Shown: positions 17,096 through 27,094, counted from the first letter of the stretch. The stretch is 64,000 bases of DNA from Bacteroidales bacterium UBA5287 (GCA_002411345.1 DHSL01000050.1:1-64000), one strand, 5' to 3'. Made by a program: numbers and translations. Notes: a model not told the origin generated them from the letters alone.

Positions 17096-17136
17096 AGTGT
17101 ATTATTCAAAAAGCGCATGTGTTAGTATTTAATATT

Positions 17137-17167
17137 CAAATATAACTAATTATTGTTACAAAAACAA
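17137..17167 (-). promoter_or_regulatory. promoter of the AraC-type regulator gene
   Basis: On the minus strand TTG (17167-17165), 20 nt, then TATATTTG (17144-17137). The -7 box is an exact match, 42 bp before the start codon. Confidence 0.55.
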
Positions 17168-17326
17168 TTTAAATTAATAAATATTTGTACAAAACATTCT
17201 TCAAACAAGCTCAGAAATGTCCTTTTTTTATTTGATACTATGGCTATAATTCAAACAAATAAACTTACAGATGTCTATTTTCAACAAAATAGACATTTAT
17301 AAAACAAATAATAGCCAACATTTAAA

Positions 17327-18448
17327 TTATGCTAAAAAATCTGCGGCTCGAGTAAAAACGTTTGTAAATGCGTTATTCACAGATGTAATGTCTTTAGAAT
17401 TGTGCGGAAAAGGGTTTTCATGGGTGTAAGGGAATGGAAAATCGAGTAATTGAATGGATGTATGACCGTTAGTTTCTCCTAATGCTTCTATTATTCCGTG
17501 ATAAGGGATGACAAGGTCGTTGGACAGTGCAATTCCCTTGATCTTTTCTTTGAAACTACTAAAAAATTTCTCACGTTCTGAACGGTGTCTTTCGGGAGTG
17601 ATCATCTGAACAAATGCGTCGAAAGCATTGTCTCTCTCCCATTCGGATGTGACTTCATTGCCAAAAAAGTGAATGTAGTACTGTTGAAGTTTTTCAAATG
17701 CGGGTTTGTCAAGGATGCTTCGGGAAATACCGAACATGGAGCGAAAAATACTCCCACCGCAGAACATAAAAAGACGAGAGTCGGAAAAAAGACCTTTCTG
17801 ATTGGCCATCAAAGCTACCTGGGATAGGAATGCTCCAATAGAATAGGCAAAGACATCAATTTGTGTGTCTTCTTTAAAAAGTGGATGAGCCCCCGTTTTT
17901 ATTTCTTCAAATAGTACAGTCAAATCTGCCCAGGTCTGTCTACCGGACAGATAAAATCGCTCCGGACTTTGACTGATTCGGTCACTCAGGGCTACATTTG
18001 CATAGCTTATTGAGTGATCACCGTTGTATTTCTCTTTACGGAAATTTAACAGGTTAATAAGGTTACGTGGATTCGACCATGTGACGGGGGCACGGTTTAT
18101 ATGGAAGGCTATCGGGAAAAGAATGACGGGCTTTCCGGTATTTAAACATAAAAACTCTGCCCAAGGAAGGTATTTACTCCAGTTTCGTTCATTCAAACCA
18201 TGTAACAATAATATTGCATTTTCTTGTTTGTTTTTACCTGCTGGAATAAATACGGGGTATTCAAAAGAAAAGTTTTCGGTAATATTTATATCTGTTCGTT
18301 GTGATGTTCCTCCCTTTTCTCCGGTTGAATGACTGTGAAAACGGAAAAAGCGTATGTCAATATTTGTTTCTTCTACATGGTGGTCTATTCCTTGACTGAA
18401 TTGACTGTTCAGTTCTATATATCGTTCGTTGAAATTCATCATAATCAA
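17327..18448 (-). CDS. alpha/beta-hydrolase-like protein of unknown function
   Basis: This 373-residue cytoplasmic-looking protein has no signal peptide. AILLLHGLNERNW resembles the oxyanion loop and VFAYSIGAFLSQVAL the nucleophile elbow (Ser in AYSIG) of alpha/beta hydrolases; AFHINRAPVTWSNPRN is a distinctive patch. It resembles proteins annotated as DUF6051 in Bacteroidota, from memory only. It may start at residue 3 or 4 (MIMMNF). It is read away from the LytTR regulator at 18648 and is separated from the AraC regulator gene by 230 bp. The substrate is unknown. Confidence 0.7.
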   Translation of the reverse strand: MIMMNFNERYIELNSQFSQGIDHHVEETNIDIRFFRFHSHSTGEKGGTSQRTDINITENFSFEYPVFIPAGKNKQENAILLLHGLNERNWSKYLPWAEFLCLNTGKPVILFPIAFHINRAPVTWSNPRNLINLLNFRKEKYNGDHSISYANVALSDRISQSPERFYLSGRQTWADLTVLFEEIKTGAHPLFKEDTQIDVFAYSIGAFLSQVALMANQKGLFSDSRLFMFCGGSIFRSMFGISRSILDKPAFEKLQQYYIHFFGNEVTSEWERDNAFDAFVQMITPERHRSEREKFFSSFKEKIKGIALSNDLVIPYHGIIEALGETNGHTSIQLLDFPFPYTHENPFPHNSKDITSVNNAFTNVFTRAADFLA

Positions 18449-18586
18449 AGTATTTCCAGTAAAAGAACAAGCTTTCTAAATCTTATCCAAAACAAAGGGA
18501 ATAAGGGAATGAAAAAGGGACAGAATCGTGTATATGGGGTGAAAATGGTTATTCAGGGGTAAAAAAACAAAGGGGAAATCGATTAT

Positions 18587-18618
18587 TTTGGTAAGTCTTC
18601 AAGAATAATTTACTTTTG
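18587..18618 (+). promoter_or_regulatory. promoter of the LytTR regulator gene
   Basis: TTTG (18587-18590), 20 nt, then TACTTTTG (18611-18618): a complete Bacteroidota housekeeping promoter, 30 bp before the start codon. Confidence 0.6.
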
Positions 18619-18647
18619 TATCGGATGGACAGATTATTCATTCTACA

Positions 18648-19505
18648 ATGGACAGAAAAATTCCTGCATATTTATATGAAAAGAAGAACAGCGTAAAAAC
18701 GATCCTTTTTACAGCGCTTTTTGCGTTGCTGTTTATAAATCTTTTTCAACCGTTCGGTTCACGCGATTGGTACCCTGAGGTTTCTGATATCAGATATTTT
18801 GCTTTTTCAAGTTTGATCATTCTTACGGGTATGATGGTTGTTGTAATCAGTAGGGTAATTCTTACTGCTTACTCAAAAAAAAGTGACATCTTATATTGGC
18901 AGTATGCATTGTGGATATTGTGTGAGATTGTGGCGATGGCTATATTCTATACGATTTTTGCGAAATTCTTTCCTAAAGATGGAATAGAGAGGGGTATCTC
19001 TGAAATTTTTCAACAGAGTCTTATCAATACGGCTTTAATTTTACTTTTACCTTATGCAATCACCTGGCTCTATTTCTCATGGAAAGAGAAATCGACGCTT
19101 CTGGAACAAATAGAACAGGAAAAAGCTACCGATATTCGTGCTAAAACACTGATAGCATTCCCGGATGAAAAGGGGGATCTGAAAATTTCTGTTATGTTGG
19201 AAAATCTACTCTATATTGAGTCTGCGGATAATTATGCGACTATATTTTACCTGAACAAATCGGGTGTGTCACATTTTTTGTTACGTAATTCATTGAAATG
19301 GATGGAGGAACATCTTACTAAAGAGACTCCTTTAGTCCGTTGCCATCGTTCATTCATAGTAAATATGGATAAGGTTAAAATATTGAAGAAGATAAAAGGT
19401 GGTATAGTGCTGGAACTGGAAGAAGAAAATACACCGGATATTCCTGTATCAAAGACTTATTATGAGTCATTTATGCATAAATTTTCACAATATGCTCTGA
19501 TATAA
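18648..19505 (+). CDS. membrane-anchored LytTR-family DNA-binding regulator
   Basis: The N-terminal half has four hydrophobic segments (about 17-32, 44-66, 81-106, 125-145), then a short linker. The C-terminal LytTR domain (about 175-285) includes LLYIESADNYATIFYL and LVRCHRSFIVNMDKVKIL, which are typical. No receiver domain is present, so the protein would pass a membrane signal directly to DNA or work with a separate histidine kinase, none of which is encoded nearby. The ATG at 18648 follows a clear promoter by about 30 bp. It is divergent from the alpha/beta-hydrolase-like gene. Confidence 0.88.
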   Translation: MDRKIPAYLYEKKNSVKTILFTALFALLFINLFQPFGSRDWYPEVSDIRYFAFSSLIILTGMMVVVISRVILTAYSKKSDILYWQYALWILCEIVAMAIFYTIFAKFFPKDGIERGISEIFQQSLINTALILLLPYAITWLYFSWKEKSTLLEQIEQEKATDIRAKTLIAFPDEKGDLKISVMLENLLYIESADNYATIFYLNKSGVSHFLLRNSLKWMEEHLTKETPLVRCHRSFIVNMDKVKILKKIKGGIVLELEEENTPDIPVSKTYYESFMHKFSQYALI

Positions 19506-19553
19506 AAGAAAATTATAATGATAATTTGGCGACGACAAATAATAATGGTTGAC

Positions 19554-20051
19554 TTAAATAGTTTCCTGAATTTTAATTCCGACTTTTTCAATTCCTTTCA
19601 ACGGATCATCTGTCATATATTGTTTCAAATATATAAGATATTGCTGAGTGGAATCAAGTGATAATCCTTGTTTGTAGGTATATGAAATTTGATGCAAACC
19701 TCCGGTTCCTGATCCATACCACTTCCCGTACTGATCTGCAATCTTTATTTCAATAGTATCTGATTTCATTGTTCTTGATTCAATATTCTGATCTATAATT
19801 AACCAGATATTCTGATACTTATACAGATTATTGTTTATAATTTCTATATATAGATCGTACTGCTTTGAGGGAATCACATTTAATGAATCTGGCACGAAAC
19901 CTAATACTGCTGATTTCTGCCATTGTGAGGCAGGAATCAGGCGGTATTGATAATAGACCTCTCCTTGATTACATGAAGTGAGACAAAAGAAAAGGCCTAT
20001 TATTAGTGCATAATAGAGATTAGTCTTTACTATCCTTGGGGTTGGCGTCAT
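19554..20051 (-). CDS. gldH: gliding-motility lipoprotein GldH
   Basis: GldH is an outer-membrane-associated lipoprotein first found as necessary for gliding in Flavobacterium; homologues occur widely in non-gliding Bacteroidota. The 165 residues have a lipoprotein signal (lipobox LTSC at about 24-27) and a beta-rich domain with GKWYGSGTGGLHQISY, a recognisable GldH segment. The start overlaps the end of the ricT gene by 32 nt, and no later Met would keep the signal peptide, so the overlap is real. Confidence 0.88.
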   Translation of the reverse strand: MTPTPRIVKTNLYYALIIGLFFCLTSCNQGEVYYQYRLIPASQWQKSAVLGFVPDSLNVIPSKQYDLYIEIINNNLYKYQNIWLIIDQNIESRTMKSDTIEIKIADQYGKWYGSGTGGLHQISYTYKQGLSLDSTQQYLIYLKQYMTDDPLKGIEKVGIKIQETI

Positions 20052-21354
20052 TGTTTTTATTTGAAGGTCTTTTACGACGTCTCTGCTGATTATTACGTCT
20101 GTTCTTATTCTTCTTTACTTCTGACTCTGCTATATTTGTCTTTGGACTTGGAGCCGGTTTCAACTCTGCTTTTTCTGGATTATTATTTCCTTCTGCTTTG
20201 ACTGGTGGCTTCTTCCTGTTACGCGATTTTTTACGGTTATTGGATTTGTTGTTTTGCTTGTCAAATCGTGTGATGCTTTCATCCGTAAGTATATCGCCGC
20301 CAACGGGCTGACTCTCGTCTTTCACCACTTCAGGACTCAAAGTAATGGGCTTTTTACCTTTTTTGTTCATAGCAATAATCTCAAACACTCGCTCTTTTGA
20401 AATGGTTAAGAGATTTGATGGTAGATGTTTGCTGGTTGAATAGGTTATTTCTCCTGAAAAAATTTCTGTCTTGAAATGATAATATTCACTGTCTTTTGTC
20501 TGAAGAACGACTTCACGTGATGGTAATTCTCTTTGTGCTTCAAGATATGCATCTACTTCATAGTTCATGCAACATTTGAGCTTACCGCATTGTCCGGCTA
20601 ATTTTTGAGGGTTGATAGAGAGATCTTGATATCTTGCAGCGGAAGTTGATACTGATACAAAACTGGTCATCCATGAACTGCAGCAAAGCTCTCTGCCACA
20701 AGGACCAATACCACCAATACGACCTGCCTCTTGACGGGCACCAATCTGACGCATCTCAATTTTTACGTGAAACTCACTTGCCAAATCTTTTATCAACTGC
20801 CTGAAATCGACTCTATCGTCGGCAATATAATAGAATATTGCTTTGTTTCCGTCTCCTTGATACTCAACATCACCTATTTTCATTTGCAAATCAAGCTCTT
20901 CAGCAATCTGACGTGCACGAATCATTGTGGGTTCTTCAAAACTTTTGGCCTTTTCATATTTCTCAATATCGGAAGGACGTGCAATTCGATATACTCGCTT
21001 AAAACCATCTTTATCAATCCGGTGTGTATCTTTTTTCATTTGCATCGTCACAAGTATCCCGGTAAGGGTGACAACGCCTATATCGTGACCGGGAGTAGCT
21101 TCTACAGCAACTATATCTCCTTGCTTTAACTCAATATGATTACTGTTCAAATAATATCCTTTCCTTGTATTCTTGAATTGAACTTCTACTAAATCTGTAG
21201 AATTCTGCAATTCAGGAAAATCATGTAACCAATCATATGTAGTTAACTTGCGATTGCTGTTTATACAGCCGCAACAACCGTTTGTATTTCGCTTTGTACA
21301 AACTTTTTCGGGAGCTATATCTCCTAAAAGGTCTTGTTCTAATTCTTCATTCAT
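20020..21354 (-). CDS. RicT/PSP1-domain protein
   Basis: Homologues (YaaT/RicT) belong to an iron-sulfur-containing complex affecting RNA processing in Bacillus; the role in Bacteroidota is not known. The 444 residues contain a Cys cluster (CTKRNTNGCCGC), the PSP1 domain, and the Cys-rich signature GIGPCGRELCCSSW followed by GQCGKLKCCMNYE. The last about 100 residues form a low-complexity basic tail rich in Lys, Arg and Asn (NNKSNNRKKSRNRKKPPVK), which may bind nucleic acid. It lies 76 bp after holB, and a -7-like box (TAATTTTG, minus strand, 21433-21426) is in between. Confidence 0.88.
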   Translation of the reverse strand: MNEELEQDLLGDIAPEKVCTKRNTNGCCGCINSNRKLTTYDWLHDFPELQNSTDLVEVQFKNTRKGYYLNSNHIELKQGDIVAVEATPGHDIGVVTLTGILVTMQMKKDTHRIDKDGFKRVYRIARPSDIEKYEKAKSFEEPTMIRARQIAEELDLQMKIGDVEYQGDGNKAIFYYIADDRVDFRQLIKDLASEFHVKIEMRQIGARQEAGRIGGIGPCGRELCCSSWMTSFVSVSTSAARYQDLSINPQKLAGQCGKLKCCMNYEVDAYLEAQRELPSREVVLQTKDSEYYHFKTEIFSGEITYSTSKHLPSNLLTISKERVFEIIAMNKKGKKPITLSPEVVKDESQPVGGDILTDESITRFDKQNNKSNNRKKSRNRKKPPVKAEGNNNPEKAELKPAPSPKTNIAESEVKKNKNRRNNQQRRRKRPSNKNNDANPKDSKD

Positions 21355-21430
21355 ATATTATATTGAACCATTGGCCATAAAAAAATGACCATGGATTTTT
21401 GTTAGAAATTATTTTTCGCAATTTACAAAA

Positions 21431-22540
21431 TTATTTGATTAATAACACGGTAACTTTCATGCAGAGGTCTAAAAAAATGATCTTTGCATTTCCGTTTTGT
21501 TCAATTTGACGCTGGGCAAGCGCAAATTCATCAAATAACTTTTCTATATTATTTTCATTGATAAAGGGAGCAAATCGTTCGCCAAACTGGGATTCTTCTG
21601 CATTTAAATAAACCATCTTTGGCTCATTTAAATTGCTTATAAAATATTCCCTGAACATGCGAAGACAGTATTGAAGAAAATTCTTTTGCTTTTCTCTACC
21701 TATACCGGCAATTTCAAATGCTATTTTTTTTACTCTTTTGATTTCTCTGGATACTGATGCACGCATCATTTCCTTGAATAATTCCAATAACGAATCGTTT
21801 TCATCGGAGGACTGAATCAGATTAATTGCTTTGGTAAAACTGCCGTTGGCGACATGGGCTACGGAAGTTGCTGAAGATGAATCTAAACCATACAGCTTTT
21901 GAATCGAGAACTTCATCTCTTCTTCTTCGATTGCTCTGATATGCAAAGGTTGGCAGCGGGATTGAATTGTTAATAGCACCTTTTCCAAATCTTCTGATAC
22001 TAACAAAAAAACAGTGTTGTCTGAGGGCTCTTCTAGAATCTTAAGGAGTTTATTGGCACTTGTATCGTTCATCTTTTCAGGTAACCAGATAATCATCACT
22101 TTATACAGTGCTTCGTATACCTTGAGACTTAATTTTCGTAAAATCTCATCGCTTTCTTTTGCGTAAATTATTCCTTGAGCATTCCCGGCGTTGATAAAAC
22201 TTAACCAGTCGTTGATATCAAAATAGGTGTTCTGTGATATGAACTGTCTCCACTCAGCCAAATATTCATCGCTTGTCTTTGACTTGATCGTTGGAAAAAC
22301 AAAGTGCAAATCGGGATGTGATAGCTTATCAAACTTGTGACACGATGGACATTTGCCACATGCATCATCGGATTGACGATCTTGACAATTGAGATATCTG
22401 GCATATGCAATGGCTAAAGGTAATTTACCAACTCCTTCGGGACCGTATATCAGACGGGCATGGGGCACAAAACCCATCTGGACGGATTCGATGAGATGCT
22501 TTTTTACATCGCTTAAGCCTATGATATCTTTGAAATACAT
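21431..22540 (-). CDS. holB: DNA polymerase III delta' subunit
   Basis: This clamp-loader subunit helps load the sliding clamp at replication forks. The 369 residues carry a P-loop-like IYGPEGVGKLPLA near 31-43, a zinc-binding cluster (CQDRQSDDACGKCPSCHK, with four Cys), and sensor text NKLLKILEEPSDNTVFLLVSE, the conserved DnaX/HolB segment. It abuts metF with no spacer, suggesting one transcript. Confidence 0.93.
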   Translation of the reverse strand: MYFKDIIGLSDVKKHLIESVQMGFVPHARLIYGPEGVGKLPLAIAYARYLNCQDRQSDDACGKCPSCHKFDKLSHPDLHFVFPTIKSKTSDEYLAEWRQFISQNTYFDINDWLSFINAGNAQGIIYAKESDEILRKLSLKVYEALYKVMIIWLPEKMNDTSANKLLKILEEPSDNTVFLLVSEDLEKVLLTIQSRCQPLHIRAIEEEEMKFSIQKLYGLDSSSATSVAHVANGSFTKAINLIQSSDENDSLLELFKEMMRASVSREIKRVKKIAFEIAGIGREKQKNFLQYCLRMFREYFISNLNEPKMVYLNAEESQFGERFAPFINENNIEKLFDEFALAQRQIEQNGNAKIIFLDLCMKVTVLLIK

Positions 22541-23491
22541 TTAATAAATCTCTTTTGCTACTCTGTAAATACTGTCGACTGCGTTTACTGTATAAAAATG
22601 AATGCTTGGAACTTTTTTATTTACCAATTCCTTGCATTGATTAATACACCACTCTAATCCTAATTCTTTTACTTCACTATCAGTTTTGCATTTACGAATC
22701 TCTATTGCTAATTCTTCGGGTATCTCGGTGCGAAAAATCTTTGGCAATATAGATAATTGATTCATACGATGAATGGGCTTGATGCCGGGAATTATGGGTA
22801 CTGTAATTCCGACTTTTCGACACTTATCCACAAATTCAAAGTACTTGTTATTGTCAAAAAACATCTGGGTAACCAAATAACTTGCACCATTATCGACTTT
22901 CATCTTTGTATAATATACTTCGGAATCTAGATTTGGCGATTCTTCATGCTTTTCTGGATAACAGGCCATTCCATACGAAAAAGGTACGTCAGGTGCAGCA
23001 AACTTTGTTCCATCTAACAAAATTCCACTGTTGAATGTATTTACTTGATCTTGCAATCCTGTAGCAAATTCATGACTATCCATTTTTCTTTGGTCTATAT
23101 CAAGCTTGTTACTGTCTCCTCGTAACAATAATAAATCGGTTATGCCCAAAAATGATAAGTCTATCAAAGCATATTCGGTCTCTTCTTTCGAAAAGCCTTT
23201 GCATATCATATGAGGTACGGCAATTATGCCATATTTATTTTGAATGACTGCGGAGATGGCTACTGAACCGGGTCGCCTGCGAATATTTACCTTTCGAATT
23301 ATTCCTTTGGCATCTTCCTGATATGTATTTTCGCTGTGATGGGATGTGATGTTTATATATAAAGGGTTAAACTCCTTCAAATTATCAATAGTCTCAAACA
23401 CTTGATTTATACTGCCTCCTTTTAATGGGGGGAGCAACTCAAACGAAAATGCTGTCTTTTTAGTTTTTTGAATCAAATCGCATACACTCAT
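22541..23491 (-). CDS. metF: methylenetetrahydrofolate reductase
   Basis: MetF reduces 5,10-methylene-THF to 5-methyl-THF with FAD, supplying methyl groups for methionine. The 316 residues show FSFELLPPLKG at the N-terminus, LLLLRGDSNK, VTQMFFDNNKYFEFVDKCR and VPIIPGIKPI, all family signatures. It sits between rseP (12 bp) and holB (0 bp) in the same direction. Confidence 0.95.
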   Translation of the reverse strand: MSVCDLIQKTKKTAFSFELLPPLKGGSINQVFETIDNLKEFNPLYINITSHHSENTYQEDAKGIIRKVNIRRRPGSVAISAVIQNKYGIIAVPHMICKGFSKEETEYALIDLSFLGITDLLLLRGDSNKLDIDQRKMDSHEFATGLQDQVNTFNSGILLDGTKFAAPDVPFSYGMACYPEKHEESPNLDSEVYYTKMKVDNGASYLVTQMFFDNNKYFEFVDKCRKVGITVPIIPGIKPIHRMNQLSILPKIFRTEIPEELAIEIRKCKTDSEVKELGLEWCINQCKELVNKKVPSIHFYTVNAVDSIYRVAKEIY

Positions 23492-23503
23492 AGCATAATT
23501 CTC

Positions 23504-24826
23504 CTATTTTATTATTGCTCTCAAAATATCTAAACCATTGGCATATATAACCAATGCAAGTAGAAATAATAGTCCTGCAATCTGAGCATATTCCACAAAC
23601 TTGGGACTTGGTTTCCTGCCGGTAATCATTTCGTATAGCAAGAAAAGAACATGCCCGCCATCTAATCCCGGTATAGGAATAATATTCATAAATGCGAGTA
23701 TGACAGATAAAAATGCTGTCATTATCCAAAATGAATACCAATCCCAGACAGGAGGAAATAGTTGCCCCATTGCTGCAAAACCGCCTATTGATGTTGCTCC
23801 TTCTTTCGTGAAAACGTACTTAAACTGAGCAACATAGTCCTTTAATTCTTGTATACCTCGTTTAATACCTGCAGGAAATGATTCCAAAAAGCCGTAATTA
23901 ACGGTGATAATATCATAAAAACTGCCTATTGCTTTTGGATAAAAACCTAGTAACCCGACTGAATCTACTTGAACAGGTAATGTCAGTAAAGCTCCTTTAC
24001 GGACTACTTCCAAAGATATTTCTTTTCCTTTATTTTCTTCTAGTTTTCTTTTTAATTCAGTAAAAACTGGGGTAGCAGTTCCATTAACAGAGATAATACT
24101 ATCGCCTGGAAGCAAACCGGCTTTTTCAGCATTACTGCCGACTGCTGTTTCCTGAATTACAGTGGGAAAACGATATGTCGCAAAACCTTCTTTGTCTCTT
24201 AATAAATTCTTCATCAAATCGTTGGACATTGGCAACTTGATTTCTTTTCCATCACGAATTACAGTTACAAACTCGGCATCTGCAACATCCATCAAGGTCC
24301 TGACACCAAATCGTTCTAACTCTTTATCATCTGCACGAAGTAGAATATCTCCATCTTGAAATCCTGCATTCTTGGCAGCTTGACTAAATTCCATACCCAT
24401 CTTAACATTCTTCAATGGAAGATAGGTGTCATTCCACTGAAAAAGTACCATCGCGTATATAAAAAAAGCTAGCAACATATTGAAAACCACTCCGGCTATC
24501 ATCACCAAAAGTCGCTGCCATGGGGGCCTCGAACGAAGTTCCCACGATTCTGCCGGCTTAATATCCTGTTCGTTATATACCGATTCATCTACCATCCCGG
24601 CTATCTGACAATAACCGCCTAATGGTAACCAACCAACGCCAAATTCTGTGTGACTGTTTTTTGGCTTATATCTGAATAATGCAAAACCGACATCAAAGAA
24701 TAGATAGAATTTATCGACTCTTATCTTAAATACACGAGCTAATATAAAATGTCCCAATTCGTGCACAATCACAAGAATGGACAAACTCAAAACTAATTGT
24801 AATGCTTTTATTAAAAATGTTTCCAT
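23504..24826 (-). CDS. rseP: RIP metalloprotease (site-2 protease)
   Basis: This intramembrane zinc protease typically cleaves anti-sigma factors and remnant signal peptides in the inner membrane. The 440 residues have the zinc motif HELGH (22-26) in the first helix, two PDZ domains in the periplasmic loop (around 125-300), and IIPIPGLDGGHVLF with the third zinc ligand in a late helix. It lies 16 bp after dxr, the usual neighbour in many bacteria. Confidence 0.95.
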   Translation of the reverse strand: METFLIKALQLVLSLSILVIVHELGHFILARVFKIRVDKFYLFFDVGFALFRYKPKNSHTEFGVGWLPLGGYCQIAGMVDESVYNEQDIKPAESWELRSRPPWQRLLVMIAGVVFNMLLAFFIYAMVLFQWNDTYLPLKNVKMGMEFSQAAKNAGFQDGDILLRADDKELERFGVRTLMDVADAEFVTVIRDGKEIKLPMSNDLMKNLLRDKEGFATYRFPTVIQETAVGSNAEKAGLLPGDSIISVNGTATPVFTELKRKLEENKGKEISLEVVRKGALLTLPVQVDSVGLLGFYPKAIGSFYDIITVNYGFLESFPAGIKRGIQELKDYVAQFKYVFTKEGATSIGGFAAMGQLFPPVWDWYSFWIMTAFLSVILAFMNIIPIPGLDGGHVLFLLYEMITGRKPSPKFVEYAQIAGLLFLLALVIYANGLDILRAIIK

Positions 24827-24842
24827 CTATTTTGTAACTATC

Positions 24843-26015
24843 CTATGATTGTTTGTTTATTGTTTCAAGCGCTATTTGACGAGCAACAAAATCGGTTTGG
24901 AAATAATCATCCAATGTAGGTGATTTCACAAACGATACTCGCTGCATTGTTTTTTTTATAATTTCACTCATCTGAAAAAAACTTACTTTATCATGCAAAA
25001 ATGCATCTACAGCTATTTCATTTGCTGCGTTAAGAATACATGGCATGTTCCCGCCTTTCTCAATCGCTTTATATGCAAACGATAAATTAACAAACTTTTC
25101 CGTATCGGGACGTTCAAATGTCATGGTTTGCAACTCAAAGAAATCAACACTTCCAACATCAGATGGAAGTCGGTTTGGATAGGAAAATGCATATTGAATT
25201 GGAATTCGCATATCAGGAACTCCAAGTTGAGCAATTATTGATTTATCCTTGAATTGAACCATTGAATGGATAATGGATTGAGGATGGACAATCACCTCTA
25301 TTTGTGATGGCTGAACACCGAAAAGCCATTTGGCTTCTATCATCTCAAAACCTTTATTCATAAGAGTCGAGGAATCAATGGTCACTTTTGAACCCATTAC
25401 CCAATTAGGATGATTAAGTGCCTCTGATTTAGTAACCTTGCTCAACTGCTCTTTTGTGAAAGTACGGAACGGACCTCCGGAGGCAGTAAGTAATATCTTG
25501 TCAATTTCATTGTTACTTTCTCCATTAAGACATTGAAAAATGGCTGAATGTTCTGAGTCGACTGGCAATATGGGTGATCTGTTCTCCAATGCTAACGATG
25601 TGATAAGCTCACCGGCAACTACCAATGTTTCTTTATTTGCTAATGCTATGGTTTTTCCGGCTTTTATTGCACTTATTGTTGGTTTTAATCCGGAAAACCC
25701 TACCATGGCTGTCAAAACAATGTCAATTGGACTGCTTTTTACTACATCACAAATGGCTTCACTGCCTGCCCATACTTTTATCGGTAAATCTACCAATGCA
25801 TCACGCAATTGTGGATACTTGTCCTTGTTAGATATGACAACCATATCGGGTAAGAACTTACGCGACTGTTCAATAAGTAATTCAATATTATTATTGGCTG
25901 TAAGTGCGTACACCTCAAATAGATCTGAGTGCTTGCCAATTACATCCAAAGCTTGCGTTCCTATGGACCCTGTTGATCCCAGAATAGCTATTTTCCTTTT
26001 ATTTTTCTCTTGCAT
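24843..26015 (-). CDS. dxr: 1-deoxy-D-xylulose-5-phosphate reductoisomerase
   Basis: Dxr makes 2-C-methyl-D-erythritol 4-phosphate, the first committed step of MEP-pathway isoprenoid synthesis. The 390 residues have the NADPH motif LGSTGSIGTQALDV, ALANKETLVVAG, PVDSEHSAIFQCL with the metal Asp and Glu, and LTASGGPFR. Length and motifs are complete. A good promoter lies 16-47 bp upstream, so dxr probably begins its own transcription unit with rseP and metF. Confidence 0.96.
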   Translation of the reverse strand: MQEKNKRKIAILGSTGSIGTQALDVIGKHSDLFEVYALTANNNIELLIEQSRKFLPDMVVISNKDKYPQLRDALVDLPIKVWAGSEAICDVVKSSPIDIVLTAMVGFSGLKPTISAIKAGKTIALANKETLVVAGELITSLALENRSPILPVDSEHSAIFQCLNGESNNEIDKILLTASGGPFRTFTKEQLSKVTKSEALNHPNWVMGSKVTIDSSTLMNKGFEMIEAKWLFGVQPSQIEVIVHPQSIIHSMVQFKDKSIIAQLGVPDMRIPIQYAFSYPNRLPSDVGSVDFFELQTMTFERPDTEKFVNLSFAYKAIEKGGNMPCILNAANEIAVDAFLHDKVSFFQMSEIIKKTMQRVSFVKSPTLDDYFQTDFVARQIALETINKQS

Positions 26016-26031
26016 TGTATTCTAAAGTATG

Positions 26032-26062
26032 CAAAGATAGCAAAAATCGTTTCTGATAGCAA
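26032..26062 (-). promoter_or_regulatory. promoter of dxr
   Basis: On the minus strand TTG (26062-26060), 20 nt, then TATCTTTG (26039-26032). The box is an exact TAnnTTTG match 16 bp before the start codon, giving a leader of about 10 nt. Confidence 0.55.
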
Positions 26063-26071
26063 TAATGCTAT

Positions 26072-27094
26072 TCACTTCAAATGTGTATGTTTCTTTAAAT
26101 CAATAATCAATTCTTCAATTGAACGGACTGTCGTTGATTTATTACCCATCCTTATCTGCCAGGATCGTGTTTCCACATCCGGAAGAATTTCAATTAATGC
26201 ATTATCTACAATGTTATATCCATTTTTTCTCAACGCCTGGATTGTCCACTTTCGAATCAATTCATTTCCTCCGTTAACTTCAACATCAATAACTTCAGAC
26301 TTTTGTTGATTAATAGAGAAACCTCCCGACATTTCATCAAATATATAATCATTTCCTGAATTATTACTGTCAAAAGCGGTATTTATTTTCCCTGTCAATA
26401 TAAGATCTTCGGGTGTTCCTACACTCACTCCTGCATTCTTTTTCATCAACCAGATCTTATCTGCGACCTGCATTGCAGTTTCTAATTCGTGAGTTGAAAT
26501 CAAAATGGTTTTTGATGTCTGATGGGCCAATTTCTGTAAAAGCAATAGTGTATTGATTCGATTTGGCAAATCAAGATGAGAAGTCGGCTCATCAAGAAGC
26601 ATTAAAGGGGTGTCCTGTGCCATTGCTCTTGCAATAAAAACACGTTGCCGCTCTCCATCAGATAGTTGGTGAATATTTCGATTCTCAAAACCCTGAAGAT
26701 GGGTCACTTCTATCGCTTTATGGATGATTTCATCATCCTCGACAGATAATTTTCCCAACCAACCGGTAAAAGGATCGCGACCAATTGAAATTAATTCTTT
26801 CACTGTAAACGAAGCGACAGATTCAATTGATGTAAGTACTACAGAAATTTGAGTCGCTCGTTTTTTAGGTTTCATTCTCAGAACATCATGTCCATCTAAT
26901 AAAACCTCACCCGAAATTACAGGTTGTAGACAGGAGATTGAACGTAACAAAGTCGATTTTCCACATCCATTAGTTCCGATTAATGCAATAAGCTCACCCT
27001 TTTCAGCTGATAGATTAATATCCTTTTGGATTATATTACTTTTATTGCTGTTAAAGTAACCGACGTTAAGATTATTTAATTGAAGAAATGCCAC
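26072..27094 (-). CDS. iron-siderophore-type ABC ATPase with C-terminal extension
   Basis: This is an ATP-binding subunit of the FecE/FhuC/BtuD class. The motifs are complete: Walker A GTNGCGKST, signature QLSDGERQRV, Walker B PLMLLDEPTSHLDL and the switch His in STHELE. The 340 residues are about 80 longer than usual; the extra C-terminal part (from about 255) contains WTIQALRKNGYNIVDNAL and RSWQIRMGNKSTTVRS and matches no domain I know. No permease or binding-protein gene is adjacent; it lies between dxr and rimM. It probably works with a permease encoded elsewhere. Confidence 0.87.
   Translation of the reverse strand: MAFLQLNNLNVGYFNSNKSNIIQKDINLSAEKGELIALIGTNGCGKSTLLRSISCLQPVISGEVLLDGHDVLRMKPKKRATQISVVLTSIESVASFTVKELISIGRDPFTGWLGKLSVEDDEIIHKAIEVTHLQGFENRNIHQLSDGERQRVFIARAMAQDTPLMLLDEPTSHLDLPNRINTLLLLQKLAHQTSKTILISTHELETAMQVADKIWLMKKNAGVSVGTPEDLILTGKINTAFDSNNSGNDYIFDEMSGGFSINQQKSEVIDVEVNGGNELIRKWTIQALRKNGYNIVDNALIEILPDVETRSWQIRMGNKSTTVRSIEELIIDLKKHTHLK

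Noticed and set aside
17106..17117. Operator for self-regulation of the AraC-type regulator
   Set aside because: TCAAAAAGCGCA resembles one half-site but has no partner at 21 bp; noted only in the gene entry.
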